18,128 nt of DNA from Multifurca ochricompacta (Eukaryota > Basidiomycota > Agaricomycetes > Russulales > Russulaceae), in contig WTXG01000496.1 in NCBI GenBank assembly GCA_022496185.1, forward strand, positions 1 to 18,128, given 5' to 3'. This document shows, one piece after another, positions 17,801 through 18,128 of the stretch (its first letter is position 1; each line of letters opens with the position of its first letter). The position numbers and the translations under genes were made by a program. The notes below the pieces were generated by a model. That model was not told where the DNA came from. It worked only from the letters and a program-made list of their open reading frames with translations, and did no database searches.

Positions 17801-18128
17801 GATAGAGGGAGAAGAGAGAACAGTTACACTCCACATCATAATGGCATCATAATCAACCTGCTTCGCTAACATGACTGACATGCAATTGCGTCGCGGTTTT
17901 TTTTTTTTCCATCTGTTTCGGTTCGTTCGCGTGAGTCCAATTCCTGAGCGCATCGGCCGCGGGGTTGAGGTTTTAAATGAGAACAGTAATGTATACTTGT
18001 TCAGTCTTACCACGCAGCGGTGAGTTGCTCAACGCGGGATAGCCTAAGCAGTGATGGTTTACATAGCACAAATGTCCTTTGAACGGTACGGCAGTGCATT
18101 GTGTGTGGGCACGGGTGCTTGCATTTAA
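14840..18128. other. 3.3-kb right flank without a supportable gene
   Basis: Repeats dominate: T-runs at 14980-14995 and 15362-15381, AATAAAAT-type repeats, a run of 14 C at 15943-15956, CTTGT repeats near 15962-16020, (ACAAC)n at 16161-16185, (ATCCA)n at 16189-16215, AAAT repeats near 16273-16300, a GATGAC array at 17022-17050, (GA)n at 17315-17332 and CTTTT/GCTTT arrays at 17428-17482. Open frames overlapping these are low-complexity. The segment 17500-17800 is less repetitive, but I could not identify a protein in it. Confidence 0.5.
16161..16215. repeat. Adjacent (ACAAC)n and (ATCCA)n pentanucleotide repeats
   Basis: About five copies of ACAAC are followed after a few bases by about five copies of ATCCA, then by a C-run at about 16227-16238. 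Confidence 0.88.

Noticed and set aside
17407..17805. Phenylalanine/leucine-rich membrane-like protein
   Set aside because: The apparent membrane segment is translated from CTTTT/GCTTT microsatellites. The remainder has no recognisable motif.
1..18128. tRNA, rRNA or CRISPR array
   Set aside because: I scanned both strands for T-loop GTTCRA contexts, rRNA-like conserved tracts and regularly spaced direct repeats with unique spacers, and found none that holds up. The tandem repeats are simple microsatellites.

Overview
The window looks like genomic DNA of a filamentous basidiomycete, most likely an Agaricomycete. Its recognisable genes carry many short GT-AG introns (about 40-80 bp), and the encoded proteins belong to families I know from mushroom-forming fungi: an integrase-type DDE transposase, a zinc-finger plus alpha-kinase protein, and a FYVE-finger protein. 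The rest of the sequence is gene-poor, full of microsatellites and long poly-C runs, and holds no tRNA, rRNA, CRISPR or bacterial-type structure that I can find.

The main feature is a complete-looking DNA transposon at 1222-6646 (5425 bp). It is bounded by long, segmented terminal inverted repeats and a perfect 4-bp target-site duplication (TAAA, 1218-1221 and 6647-6650). It carries two spliced genes in tandem on the + strand. The first (about 1698-3500) encodes a DDE integrase-core transposase of roughly 489 aa. The second (3668-6248) encodes a protein of about 729 aa with an N-terminal Cys4 zinc motif, a basic proline/serine-rich linker and a C-terminal atypical alpha-kinase domain. The reconstructed exon phases fit throughout, and no frameshift or stop remains in either spliced frame. 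The element therefore looks recent and possibly autonomous, with a kinase gene enclosed with the transposase between its repeats.

The only recognisable host gene is on the - strand at 11315-12386. It has three exons and encodes a FYVE zinc-finger protein, an expected endosomal PI3P-binding protein. It needs one missing base in each of two C-runs to be read through, so it is either a young pseudogene or the site of two homopolymer errors.

The flanks (1-1217, 6651-11314, 12387-18128) hold no gene I can defend, apart from one weak candidate for a small secreted peptide at 14645. They contain tetra-, penta- and hexanucleotide repeats, C-runs of 12-15 bases on the + strand, and several AT-rich inverted repeats. 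Two of these stretches exceed 4.5 kb, which is unusual for a fungal chromosome arm and suggests a gene-sparse region or genes too intron-broken to see by eye.
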